Assembly (NCBI GenBank): GCA_023389315.1
Contig: JAEWEQ010000069.1
Location: 1 to 5,607, forward strand
Reading direction: 5' to 3'
DNA: 5,607 bases
DNA from: Actinomycetes bacterium
GTDB taxonomy: Bacteria; Actinomycetota; Actinomycetes; Actinomycetales; Actinomycetaceae
The position numbers and the translations under genes are program-made. This document shows, piece by piece, positions 1 to 5,481 of the stretch (its first letter is position 1; every line of letters starts with the position of its first letter). Under the pieces are notes generated by a model. That model made no database searches. It worked only from the letters and a program-made list of their open reading frames with translations, and was not told where the DNA came from.

Positions 1-1436
1 TCGTCGATGCGGTACCACAACGGCAAGGGCACTCCGAAGAAACGCTGACGTGAAATCAGCCAGTCAGAAGAAAGCCCGCCCACCCAGTTTTGGTAGCGCA
101 CCGCCATGAAAGACGGGTGGAAAGACAATTCTTCACCGCGCTCAAGTAGTTCCTCGCGCAAGTTTTGGCTGGATCCAGGGCGGGTGTAGTCATGTCCGCC
201 GTTGCGAATGTACCACTGACGAGAAGTGACGATTTCTAGTGGCTTATCACCCTTTTCGAAGAAGTTCGTCATACGTTTGGTGGGGCGCGGATCGCCCTTC
301 ATTTCGCCGCTGGCAGCGAGCGCCTCCACGATTGTCTGGCGAGCAGAGAAGGTGGTCTTGCCCGCGCACTGGCGGTATAGTTCCTGGCCGTCTGCGTCGG
401 TGATCCACTCGGGTACCTCGGCTTCCAGACGCCCATCACGGGCCAAAACTGCACGCATGGGTAGTTTCAGTTCGCGCCACCACTGCACGTCGGTGAGATC
501 GCCGAAAGTACAGCACATCGCGATACCGGCACCCTTGTCCATTTCCGCAGCCGGGTGCGCGAGGACGGGGACGGAGACGTTAAAACCGGGGGAAGTTACG
601 GTGGTGCCGAACAGGTGACGGTAGCGGTCATCGTCGGGGTGGGCAATCAGGGCCACGCAGGCGGGCAGCAACTCGGGGCGAGTGGTGTCGATCAACACGT
701 CCTCGCCGTCGGGTCGGTGGAACGCCAAGGTGTGGTAGAAGCCGGGGTATTCGCGGGCCTCTAGTTCGGCTTGGGCCACCGCGGTTTGGAAAGTCACGTC
801 CCACAGGCCAGGGGCCTGCGCCTGGTAGGCTTCCCCGCGCGCCAAGTTACGCAAGAATGCACTTTGGGTGACTTTTTGCGCGTCCTTGCCGATGGTCTGG
901 TACTGCAGCTTCCAGTCCACCGACAAGCCCAGGTGGCGCCAGAGCTTCTCGAAGCCTTTTTCGTCCTCCACTGTCAGCTGCTGGCACAGTTCGATGAAGT
1001 TCCTACGCGAGATCGGCACCTGGTCGCGGCTCTTAACGGATTTGGCTTCCCCGTGGTGCGGGGGCTGGAAGTCCGGGTCGTAGGGCAGGGTGGGGTCGCA
1101 GCGCACGCCGAAGTAGTTCTGTACGCGGCGTTCAGTGGGTAGGCCGTTGTCGTCCCAACCAATGGGGTAGAACACTGATTTTCCGCGCATGCGTTGGTAG
1201 CGCGCCACCGCATCGGTTTGGGTGTAGGAAAAGACGTGGCCGATGTGGAGGGAGCCGGAAACGGTGGGTGGGGGAGTGTCGATGGAGAATACTTCACTGC
1301 GGGGGGCATCGGCTTTGAAGGAGTAGACCTCACGCTCTTGCCACTGCTGTTGCCACTTGTCTTCCAGGCCGTCAGCACTGACGCGGTCGGGAACCACGGG
1401 GGCGGGCAAAGTAGTGGGAGCACCGGGAGTATTCAT
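1..1436 (-). CDS. valS: Valyl-tRNA synthetase, N-terminal 478 residues (runs off the left edge)
   Basis: This class I aminoacyl-tRNA synthetase charges tRNA-Val in the cytoplasm and edits mischarged threonine. The frame is open from 1436 to the window edge with no stop. The ATP-binding HIGH signature is at residues 64-67, preceded by TPPPTVSGSL. The block GWDDNGLPTERRVQ follows at 92-105. The CP1 editing domain begins near residue 210 and shows DTTRPE at 249-254 and, near residue 300, GAGIAMCCTFGD followed by a WWRELKLP stretch. The visible end has the family signature DWLISRQRFFGVPLPLWY. The CTFGD/WWR editing-domain form is the archaeal-like type also found in actinobacteria and some alphaproteobacteria, rather than the E. 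coli type. The full protein should be roughly 850-900 residues, so the KMSKS loop and anticodon-binding domain lie outside the window. The ATG at 1436 is chosen because AAAGGA sits 8 nt upstream. It is probably transcribed separately from the transporter gene, with a hairpin between them. Confidence 0.96.
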   Translation of the reverse strand, partial: MNTPGAPTTLPAPVVPDRVSADGLEDKWQQQWQEREVYSFKADAPRSEVFSIDTPPPTVSGSLHIGHVFSYTQTDAVARYQRMRGKSVFYPIGWDDNGLPTERRVQNYFGVRCDPTLPYDPDFQPPHHGEAKSVKSRDQVPISRRNFIELCQQLTVEDEKGFEKLWRHLGLSVDWKLQYQTIGKDAQKVTQSAFLRNLARGEAYQAQAPGLWDVTFQTAVAQAELEAREYPGFYHTLAFHRPDGEDVLIDTTRPELLPACVALIAHPDDDRYRHLFGTTVTSPGFNVSVPVLAHPAAEMDKGAGIAMCCTFGDLTDVQWWRELKLPMRAVLARDGRLEAEVPEWITDADGQELYRQCAGKTTFSARQTIVEALAASGEMKGDPRPTKRMTNFFEKGDKPLEIVTSRQWYIRNGGHDYTRPGSSQNLREELLERGEELSFHPSFMAVRYQNWVGGLSSDWLISRQRFFGVPLPLWYRID

Positions 1437-1444
1437 TCATCCTG

Positions 1445-1450
1445 TCCTTT
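1445..1450 (-). promoter_or_regulatory. Ribosome binding site deciding the valS start
   Basis: The minus strand reads AAAGGA, 8 nt before the ATG at 1436-1434. Two ATGs overlap here (ATGAATGAAT); the upstream one at 1440-1438 is only 4 nt from AAAGGA and is out of frame with valS. Spacing and the conserved protein both favour the downstream ATG. Confidence 0.7.
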
Positions 1451-1465
1451 TGACATCGCGTCGGG

Positions 1466-1481
1466 AGCGGATAGGTCCGCT
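1466..1481 (-). other. Small hairpin in the valS leader
   Basis: A perfect 6-bp inverted repeat (AGCGGA / TCCGCT) encloses a 4-nt loop, ending about 30 nt upstream of the valS start. It is short enough to be chance. It carries none of the conserved T-box bases, so I do not read it as a tRNA-sensing leader. Confidence 0.25.
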
Positions 1482-1497
1482 TGGGAGTCTCTCTTAA

Positions 1498-1527
1498 AAA
1501 TTACCTGTTCGGCGCCGTTATTCCCAA
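1498..1527 (-). promoter_or_regulatory. Candidate valS promoter (weak)
   Basis: On the minus strand TTGGGA (1527-1522) is followed after 18 nt by TAATTT (1503-1498). Both are partial matches to the primary sigma-factor consensus: TTGnnA at -35 and TAnnnT at -10. It would give a leader of roughly 50 nt and lies just downstream of the hairpin that probably ends the previous transcript. It is the best candidate I could find in the 263-nt gap, but the match is weak. Confidence 0.3.
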
Positions 1528-1613
1528 CCAGGAACCCAATTAGTGCCCAAGAAGCCTGTTGGCGTGCGGGATATCACTGTCCTTATCGGAGAAGTTATTG
1601 TCGCTAGAGTCCC

Positions 1614-1654
1614 GCCGGTGGGGCCTGAACCGCGAACGCTCAGACCCCACCGGC
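1614..1654 (-). terminator. Terminator-like hairpin after the transporter gene
   Basis: Two 15-nt arms (1614-1628 and 1640-1654) pair around an 11-nt loop, starting 45 nt past the transporter stop codon. On the plus strand the pair 1624/1644 is a C-A mismatch. In minus-strand RNA it becomes a G-U wobble, giving an unbroken 15-bp GC-rich stem. That asymmetry supports function in a leftward transcript. No U-tract follows, as is common for actinobacterial hairpin terminators, so an mRNA-stabilising role is an alternative. Confidence 0.7.
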
Positions 1655-1699
1655 AATTGTGCCCCGTGCTAGCGGGCAATACTTAAGCTGCGCAAACCG

Positions 1700-3115
1700 T
1701 CAGTATCCGGCGCCACGCTCGAAGGTTGCCGGGGTACCAGCCAGCTTGCTTTGTTTTGCGGCAGCTTCCAGCTCTGCATTGCCTGGAATATCGTTAGCAT
1801 CGCGTCCCAGCGGCTTACCGGTTCGATCTTTAATGGTTGAGATAGCAGCTAAGGCTATAGCAGTAAAGATAAACAGGTAAGCTGCCACCGCTGCCGATGA
1901 GGCGAAACGGGCATTGAGGAAGGTTGCGATCATTGGGGCGAAAGCACCACCCAGGATTGAACCAATGGCGTAGGCCAGGCCGGCACCAGAATAGCGCACG
2001 CGGGCGGGGAACATCTCAGAGAATAGAGCCGATTGCGGACCGTAGGTCATCCCTAGCCCAATGGTTAGCGGCAGTACGCCAGCGATGATTCCCGCCCATG
2101 AACGGGTGTCGATTAGCCAGAACATGGGGAATACCCATAGCAACTGCAAGACGAATCCAACCTGGTAGGTGCGTACCCGACCGATTCTGTCAGACAGCCA
2201 CGCCGATGCCAGCGTGGTGAGTAGATAGGTGAAGGACGCTGCAGATATGACGAGGAGCATCATGGTGGGGTCCATTCCTAAGCCACCTTCGCCAGAGGCG
2301 TAGGCCAGGATATACCCGCCTGTGATCATGTATCCGGCTACTCCGTTACCCATGAACGTGAGGGCGCCTTGGATTAGTTGCTTGCCGTTGAAACGGAACA
2401 TTTGTACCAGCGGTAGACGCAGTTGCTCGTCGTCTTGGGAAACTTCCTCGAAGATTGGTGATTCCGATACGCCAAGGCGGATGGCCATGCCAACAACGAT
2501 GAGTACCACAGATAGTAGGAACGGAACGCGCCAGCCCCAGGTGGTGAAGTGGTCCCCGGATACTGCACGCACTATCGCTAGCACCCCGGTGGCGGTGAGC
2601 ATTCCGAGAGGGACGCCGGCTTGTGGGAAGCCACCAAACCAGCCGCGCCGATTTGCAGGGGCATGCTCGACCGCCATTAGTGCGGCCCCGCCCCATTCCC
2701 CACCTGCTGAGAAACCTTGCAGGATGCGCAGCAGTACCAGCAAGATGGGGGCCCACACGCCGATGCTCTGGTAGGTCGGTAATAAGCCGATCAGGACTGT
2801 TGCAAAGCCCATGATAAGTAGGGTTGCTACCATCATTGCTTTGCGGCCAACTTTGTCACCTAAATGACCAGAGACCAGTGCACCTAAGGGACGGAAAAAG
2901 AAGCTTATACCAATAGTGGCGAAACCAATGATGGAGCCGAGAAGAGCGTTGTCGTTGGCTAGCGGCTTGAAGAACAGAGGACCGAAAACTAGCGCAACCG
3001 CATTGGAGTAGATAAAGAAGTCATACCACTCCACGGTGGTTCCCACGAGTGTCGCTACTGCGACCTTCCTGTCTTCGCGCTTTTTCGGATCGAGGATTAG
3101 GTGTTCATGGCTCAT
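1700..3115 (-). CDS. MFS transporter, metabolite:H+ symporter (MHS) family, probable aromatic or organic acid importer
   Basis: A 471-residue inner-membrane protein with the expected 12 hydrophobic segments. The first (about 18-48) contains the MHS signature GTTVEWYDFFIY. Other family marks are FFFRPLGA (72-79), the loop 2-3 motif A GHLGDKVGRK (83-92), ILQGFSAGGEWGGA (131-144), the second-half motif A LSDRIGR (307-313) and YGPQSALFSEMFPARVRYSG (358-377). This set is typical of ShiA, ProP, KgtP and related proton symporters, and the length fits the family. The C-terminal tail after about residue 430 is hydrophilic and cytoplasmic. The ATG at 3115 has GGGAG 7 nt upstream. Substrate cannot be read from the sequence. 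The neighbouring GntR regulator and homoprotocatechuate dioxygenase suggest 4-hydroxyphenylacetate, homoprotocatechuate or a similar acid, but other carboxylates remain possible. It has its own promoter and 5' control region. Confidence 0.92.
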   Translation of the reverse strand: MSHEHLILDPKKREDRKVAVATLVGTTVEWYDFFIYSNAVALVFGPLFFKPLANDNALLGSIIGFATIGISFFFRPLGALVSGHLGDKVGRKAMMVATLLIMGFATVLIGLLPTYQSIGVWAPILLVLLRILQGFSAGGEWGGAALMAVEHAPANRRGWFGGFPQAGVPLGMLTATGVLAIVRAVSGDHFTTWGWRVPFLLSVVLIVVGMAIRLGVSESPIFEEVSQDDEQLRLPLVQMFRFNGKQLIQGALTFMGNGVAGYMITGGYILAYASGEGGLGMDPTMMLLVISAASFTYLLTTLASAWLSDRIGRVRTYQVGFVLQLLWVFPMFWLIDTRSWAGIIAGVLPLTIGLGMTYGPQSALFSEMFPARVRYSGAGLAYAIGSILGGAFAPMIATFLNARFASSAAVAAYLFIFTAIALAAISTIKDRTGKPLGRDANDIPGNAELEAAAKQSKLAGTPATFERGAGY

Positions 3116-3122
3116 GATTCAA

Positions 3123-3140
3123 CTCCCATTCTTTCAGGAG
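3123..3140 (-). promoter_or_regulatory. Transporter ribosome binding site, possibly masked by a small hairpin
   Basis: GGGAG (minus strand, 3127-3123) lies 7 nt before the transporter ATG and is the likely Shine-Dalgarno sequence. Just upstream, CTCCT (3140-3136) can pair with all five of its bases (four Watson-Crick, one G-U) across an 8-nt loop, which could limit ribosome access. The stem is short, so the binding site is more secure than the masking. Confidence 0.5.
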
Positions 3141-3152
3141 GCTAAGGGATGA

Positions 3153-3174
3153 AAGCATGCTCCCGTGCATGCTT
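3153..3174 (-). other. Perfect 8-bp inverted repeat in the transporter leader
   Basis: AAGCATGC (3153-3160) and GCATGCTT (3167-3174) pair perfectly around a 6-nt loop, about 40 nt upstream of the transporter start and inside the predicted 5' untranslated leader. No U-tract follows. It could act as an mRNA-stabilising hairpin or as a DNA operator; each arm contains the self-complementary GCATGC. Confidence 0.45.
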
Positions 3175-3212
3175 AGTGGCGCGGTAGTGTGTATTGGTAG
3201 CAACGATGCGAA

Positions 3213-3232
3213 ACCATATACGACACCATATA
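3213..3232 (-). promoter_or_regulatory. Candidate operator (probably for the GntR protein) at the transporter start site
   Basis: On the plus strand ACCATATA occurs twice, at 3213-3220 and 3225-3232, with a 12-nt period. The same stretch forms an imperfect palindrome, TATAnG-nnnn-CnTATA, at 3217-3232. It starts within a few bases of the predicted transcription start (about 3234), where a bound repressor would block the promoter. The nearest regulator is the FCD-type GntR gene just upstream, and that family binds short symmetric or repeated sites. The assignment to that protein is inference. Confidence 0.5.
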
Positions 3233-3240
3233 TGATCTTC

Positions 3241-3268
3241 AGTATAGTAGCGAGCGATTTGTTGTCAA
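3241..3268 (-). promoter_or_regulatory. Promoter of the transporter gene
   Basis: The minus strand carries a perfect -35 hexamer TTGACA (3268-3263), a 16-nt spacer and TATACT (3246-3241), a five-of-six match to the -10 consensus. This is the best sigma-70-type promoter in the window. It predicts transcription starting near 3234 and a leader of about 119 nt before the transporter ATG. An AT-rich stretch lies upstream of the -35 box. Confidence 0.75.
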
Positions 3269-3283
3269 GGGCAAAAATACTTA

Positions 3284-3300
3284 AATATGCGCCGAATATT
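3284..3300. promoter_or_regulatory. 17-bp near-palindrome upstream of the transporter promoter
   Basis: AATATGCGCCGAATATT is symmetric at 7 of 8 base pairs about its central C (AATATnCGcCGnATATT). Its centre is about 58 bp upstream of the predicted transcription start and 15 bp separate it from the -35 box. That position suits an activator or a second repressor contact. Its sequence differs from the 3213-3232 element, so a different protein may bind it. No other copy is seen in the window. Confidence 0.4.
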
Positions 3301-3330
3301 CCCAGCGCGGTGAACGCACACCCGTAAGCT

Positions 3331-3356
3331 TAAAGATGGATGCGTCCTAATCTTTA
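3331..3356 (-). other. AT-rich hairpin between the regulator gene and the transporter promoter
   Basis: A 7-bp outer stem (3331-3337 with 3350-3356) and a 3-bp inner stem (3338-3340 with 3345-3347) flank a 2-nt bulge and a 4-nt loop. It lies about 70 nt past the regulator's stop codon and could be a weak terminator, but there is no U-tract and the stem is mostly A-T. Confidence 0.3.
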
Positions 3357-3427
3357 TTCTGAGAACCCGCTACCTAGCCTACCCAGGGTGACTTTCAAGA
3401 GGTAGATTAAAAATCGTTGCGGGAGCT

Positions 3428-4102
3428 TCAGCTTTGGAACTCGTGATCTTCGGAAAGGTATTGACGCAGGGTCCGCATCTTGTGTTCGCGCACGTACATT
3501 TCGATTTCCGTGGCTGGTGCCCCGTCCTCGATGAGGGAAAGAATCTGCGCATGTTCAGCTACGGAACGATCGGAGTGGCGGGGATCAAAAGCATAGGCGC
3601 TACGACGAATGATGGTAATGCGCTCCCATTCGCGTTCCAACAACTCGAACATGCGGCGGTTAGGGCATTTTTGGGTCAGCACCCGGTGGAACTCGTTGTT
3701 CAGCGAGGTGAAAACTCGCGGGTCGAAAGAGCTTTTCAGCATTTGCCGCATTTGTTCATTTAGCTCATGCGCGCGCTGGAGGTCCTCTCCGGTTAGGTTC
3801 TCAACCGTGGTGGCAGTAATGTAGCCTTCCAACACTCCGACAGTGGAGAGCGTAGCGGCGTAATCCTTGGTGTCTACGCCCGAGACAATCGCCCCCACAT
3901 TGCGTTGGAACGTGACCAGGCCCTCCGCCTCTAAACGGCGCACAGCTTCGCGCACCGGAACGGGGGAGACATGCATATCACGGGCAATACGATCCAGCAC
4001 GAGGCGGTAGCCGGGTGTGTATTTCCCGTTAATGATGCCTTCATGCAGGTTGCGGTATACTCGCTCGGATTTTGAGATCCCCGTCTGGCTGCGTGGTGCC
4101 AT
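3428..4102 (-). CDS. GntR-family transcriptional regulator, FCD (FadR/VanR-like) subfamily
   Basis: A 224-residue cytoplasmic DNA-binding protein of normal family length. The winged helix-turn-helix occupies about residues 12-76, with the classic recognition-helix stretch SPVPVREAVRRLEAEGLV (46-63). The effector-binding FCD helical domain follows, from about 85 to 215. Its likely metal ligands are visible as Asn135 and His139 (NNEFH), His184 (AEHAQIL) and His207 (REHKM). Asn in place of the more usual Asp at the first position also occurs in the family. FCD regulators generally respond to carboxylic acids and mostly repress neighbouring catabolic or transport genes. An in-frame TGA lies three codons upstream of the ATG, so 4102 is the earliest possible start; AAGGA is 11 nt upstream of it. 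The gene sits between the dioxygenase and the transporter in the same direction and probably controls one or both. The ligand is unknown; a hydroxyphenylacetate-type acid is a guess from context. Confidence 0.9.
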   Translation of the reverse strand: MAPRSQTGISKSERVYRNLHEGIINGKYTPGYRLVLDRIARDMHVSPVPVREAVRRLEAEGLVTFQRNVGAIVSGVDTKDYAATLSTVGVLEGYITATTVENLTGEDLQRAHELNEQMRQMLKSSFDPRVFTSLNNEFHRVLTQKCPNRRMFELLEREWERITIIRRSAYAFDPRHSDRSVAEHAQILSLIEDGAPATEIEMYVREHKMRTLRQYLSEDHEFQS

Positions 4103-4176
4103 AACCTTTCAGTTCCTTCCATGCGGGACACACTTCCGCCCCGCAAACGGGTGGAAACTCCCAGTAAACAGGTTTT

Positions 4177-4189
4177 TACGTCGTATCTG
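4177..4189. promoter_or_regulatory. Possible second operator half upstream of the GntR gene
   Basis: The plus strand here reads TACGTCGTA (a 9-bp palindrome, 4177-4185) continuing into TCTG. The stretch GTCGTATCTG (4180-4189) matches 9 of 10 bases of GTCGTATATG in the candidate operator of the transporter (minus strand, within 3213-3232). It lies about 75-87 nt upstream of the regulator's start, where an autoregulatory site could be. The short length makes chance a real alternative. I could not identify a convincing promoter for the regulator. Confidence 0.3.
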
Positions 4190-4247
4190 TGTGGGCCGTA
4201 GTTAGGGCTTTTGAATTATGGTACCCGAAATAGCACACGGCTAGAGT

Positions 4248-4284
4248 TTGCGCCCCGCAGGCGGATACTTCCTGCGGGGCACAA
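4248..4284 (-). terminator. Terminator-like hairpin after hpaD
   Basis: A perfect 10-bp GC-rich inverted repeat (4252-4261 with 4271-4280) has a 9-nt loop. In minus-strand RNA it extends to 14 bp: the 4251/4281 pair is C-A on the plus strand but a G-U wobble in the leftward transcript, followed by three more Watson-Crick pairs. It begins 44 nt past the hpaD stop codon and separates the hpa genes from the regulator. There is no U-tract. Confidence 0.75.
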
Positions 4285-4328
4285 GGAGGGCTAGTCAACT
4301 TCGACGCGCACCTCATGGGCAGGTTCGG

Positions 4329-5408
4329 TTACAGCTGGTCGCCGACCTTGAAACCCTTCTCGGTATCACCCTTACGGGTGTAAGAGAACCCGTCGGCACC
4401 GATGGTGACGTCCATTTCGCGCGGCTCTTCGCGGGCGATGAGTTCCACCAGGTTCCCATCCAGGTCCAGCACGCGGGAGGCTTCGGTGTACCAAGACGGC
4501 ACTACCTGGTGGCCCCACCAGTCACGCCGCTGATTGTCGTGCACGTCCCACGTCACGGTCGGGTTGTCCGGATCACCGGTGTAGTAATCCTGGGTGTAAA
4601 TCTCAATGCGGTGACCGTCCGGGTCACGCAGGTACAGGTAGAAAGCGTTAGAAACGCCATGACGTCCCGGACCGCGTTCGATGTGATCCGAAAGCCGCAA
4701 CGCCCCGAGCTTGTCACAGATGTACAAGATGTTGTGCTTTTCGTGGGTGGCGAAGGCAATGTGGTGCATACGCGGGCCGTCGCCACCGGTCAGAGCGGTG
4801 TCATGCACGGTGGACTTACGCGCGAACCAAGCAGCGTAGGTAACGTCCTTGTCATCCTTAATGTCTTCGGTGCGCTTGAAACCGAGGTCTTCTAGGTAAG
4901 CGGAGCCGTTGACGACATCGGGGAACACCTGGTTGAAGTGATCCAAGCGCACGAGGGCGCCCGCCCCGTACTTGTCGTAGTCCCAGCACATGCGGTGTAC
5001 GTGCTCGGTTTCGTAGAAGAATTCGTAGGGGAAGCCCAGCGGGTCTTGCACCCGCACGGCATCGCCAATCCCCTTGACGAAACCGTTCTTTTCGCGGCGC
5101 ACCGGGCAACCGAGTTCACGGTAGTAGGCTTCCGCGCGGTCCACGTCCTCGGGAGTGCGGACGCGGAAACCGAAAGCTGCCACGGCGGGGGTGTCTCCTT
5201 GACGTAGCACCACATTGTGGTGGATGAACTCTTCGAAGGTACGCAGGTAGATTTCCGAGTCATTCTCTTCCGTCACTACCAGGCCCAGGACGTCCACGTA
5301 GAACTCGCGGGACTTCTTCAGGTCAGAAACCACGATGTCCATGTAGGCACAGCGCAAAATGTCCGGCGCTGGTACTGACGGGGTGGGGATGGGTTTGATC
5401 TCGTTCAT
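4329..5408 (-). CDS. hpaD: 3,4-dihydroxyphenylacetate (homoprotocatechuate) 2,3-dioxygenase
   Basis: This cytoplasmic extradiol enzyme opens 3,4-dihydroxyphenylacetate with O2 to 5-carboxymethyl-2-hydroxymuconate semialdehyde, the ring-cleavage step of 4-hydroxyphenylacetate catabolism. The 359 residues form two vicinal-oxygen-chelate domains (about 17-135 and 152-272) plus a C-terminal arm, as in the Brevibacterium fuscum enzyme, which it appears to match closely with a numbering offset of +2. The metal triad is His157 (LDHFNQ), His216 (RMHH) and Glu269 (RIE). Second-shell residues also match: Trp194, His202 (the acid-base and O2-contact histidine, VHDTALTGG), Arg245, His250, Tyr259 and Arg295. 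YTQDYYTGDPDNPT (271-284) and DVHDNQRRDWWG (288-299) are strongly conserved in this subfamily. AAAGGAG lies 9 nt before the ATG. It follows the dehydrogenase gene by 73 nt, probably in one operon. All key residues are present, so it should be active, with Fe(II) as the likely metal. Confidence 0.95.
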   Translation of the reverse strand: MNEIKPIPTPSVPAPDILRCAYMDIVVSDLKKSREFYVDVLGLVVTEENDSEIYLRTFEEFIHHNVVLRQGDTPAVAAFGFRVRTPEDVDRAEAYYRELGCPVRREKNGFVKGIGDAVRVQDPLGFPYEFFYETEHVHRMCWDYDKYGAGALVRLDHFNQVFPDVVNGSAYLEDLGFKRTEDIKDDKDVTYAAWFARKSTVHDTALTGGDGPRMHHIAFATHEKHNILYICDKLGALRLSDHIERGPGRHGVSNAFYLYLRDPDGHRIEIYTQDYYTGDPDNPTVTWDVHDNQRRDWWGHQVVPSWYTEASRVLDLDGNLVELIAREEPREMDVTIGADGFSYTRKGDTEKGFKVGDQL

Positions 5409-5417
5409 CAGTTCAGT

Positions 5418-5424
5418 CTCCTTT
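5418..5424 (-). promoter_or_regulatory. Strong ribosome binding site of hpaD
   Basis: AAAGGAG on the minus strand ends 9 nt before the hpaD ATG at 5408. It fixes the start so that the protein begins MNEIKPIPTPSVPAPDILRC, in line with the N-terminus expected for this family. Confidence 0.8.
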
Positions 5425-5445
5425 GGCTGAGATTTTTAAGGAAGA

Positions 5446-5465
5446 CGAGGGCGGGGCCGTCCTCG
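5446..5465 (-). other. Intercistronic hairpin between the dehydrogenase gene and hpaD
   Basis: CGAGG (5446-5450) pairs with CCTCG (5461-5465). A possible 2-bp inner stem beyond one mismatch closes a GC-rich loop. In the leftward transcript a pyrimidine-rich TCTTCCTT follows. It could be a processing or partial-termination signal that sets hpaD level relative to the upstream gene, or merely chance pairing in GC-rich sequence. Confidence 0.3.
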
Positions 5466-5481
5466 CCGAGGAAACGGCAGC

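Larger units (their letters stand above)
3116..3427. other. 312-nt regulatory intergenic region between the GntR gene and the transporter
   Basis: No coding sequence is visible on either strand. Read leftward from the regulator's stop codon, it holds an AT-rich hairpin (3356-3331), a 17-bp near-palindrome (3300-3284), a consensus-like promoter (3268-3241), an operator-like repeat (3232-3213), an 8-bp hairpin in the predicted leader (3174-3153) and a small hairpin covering the ribosome binding site (3140-3123). It is more AT-rich than the flanking genes, as expected of a control region. I found no clear terminator for the regulator gene, so some read-through into the transporter is possible. 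Confidence 0.75.

Noticed and set aside
974..1423. A 149-codon minus-strand frame within valS
   Set aside because: It is the +1-shifted shadow of valS, rich in Pro, Thr and Ser, while the valS frame carries the HIGH and editing motifs without interruption.
1372..1440. A 22-codon frame starting at the ATG of 1440-1438, overlapping the valS start out of frame
   Set aside because: The Shine-Dalgarno spacing is only 4 nt and favours the valS ATG; the peptide is short and featureless. A minor role as an overlapping upstream frame cannot be excluded, but nothing supports it.
1513..1560. Three TTGGG repeats at 11-12 nt spacing in the valS leader (minus strand)
   Set aside because: The repeats are only 5 nt long and the flanks do not match, so chance is the simplest explanation.
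1194..1607. A 137-codon open frame on the plus strand over the valS start and leader
   Set aside because: Mostly antisense to valS; the product is low-complexity Gly/Ser-rich sequence without a recognisable domain, and there is no supporting promoter.
1617..1634. T-box-like bases (GGTGG followed by ACCGCG) near valS
   Set aside because: They lie on the plus strand, opposite to valS, the spacing is wrong for the conserved T-box sequence, and they are explained by the terminator stem. The true valS leader lacks the motif.
3366..3423. Inverted-repeat pairs (CCCGC/GCGGG and CTACCT/AGGTAG) just after the GntR stop codon
   Set aside because: The pairing needs a 14-nt asymmetric bulge and a 24-nt loop, and the run of five Ts lies on the wrong side to form an intrinsic terminator.
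3434..3763. A 109-codon plus-strand frame opposite the GntR gene
   Set aside because: Antisense to a regulator with intact DNA-binding and FCD motifs; no homology is recognised and there is no ribosome site.
4248..4895. A 215-codon open frame on the plus strand opposite hpaD
   Set aside because: It lies wholly antisense to a conserved enzyme with all active-site residues, begins within the terminator hairpin, lacks a recognisable domain, and is explained by GC-rich codon use in the real gene.
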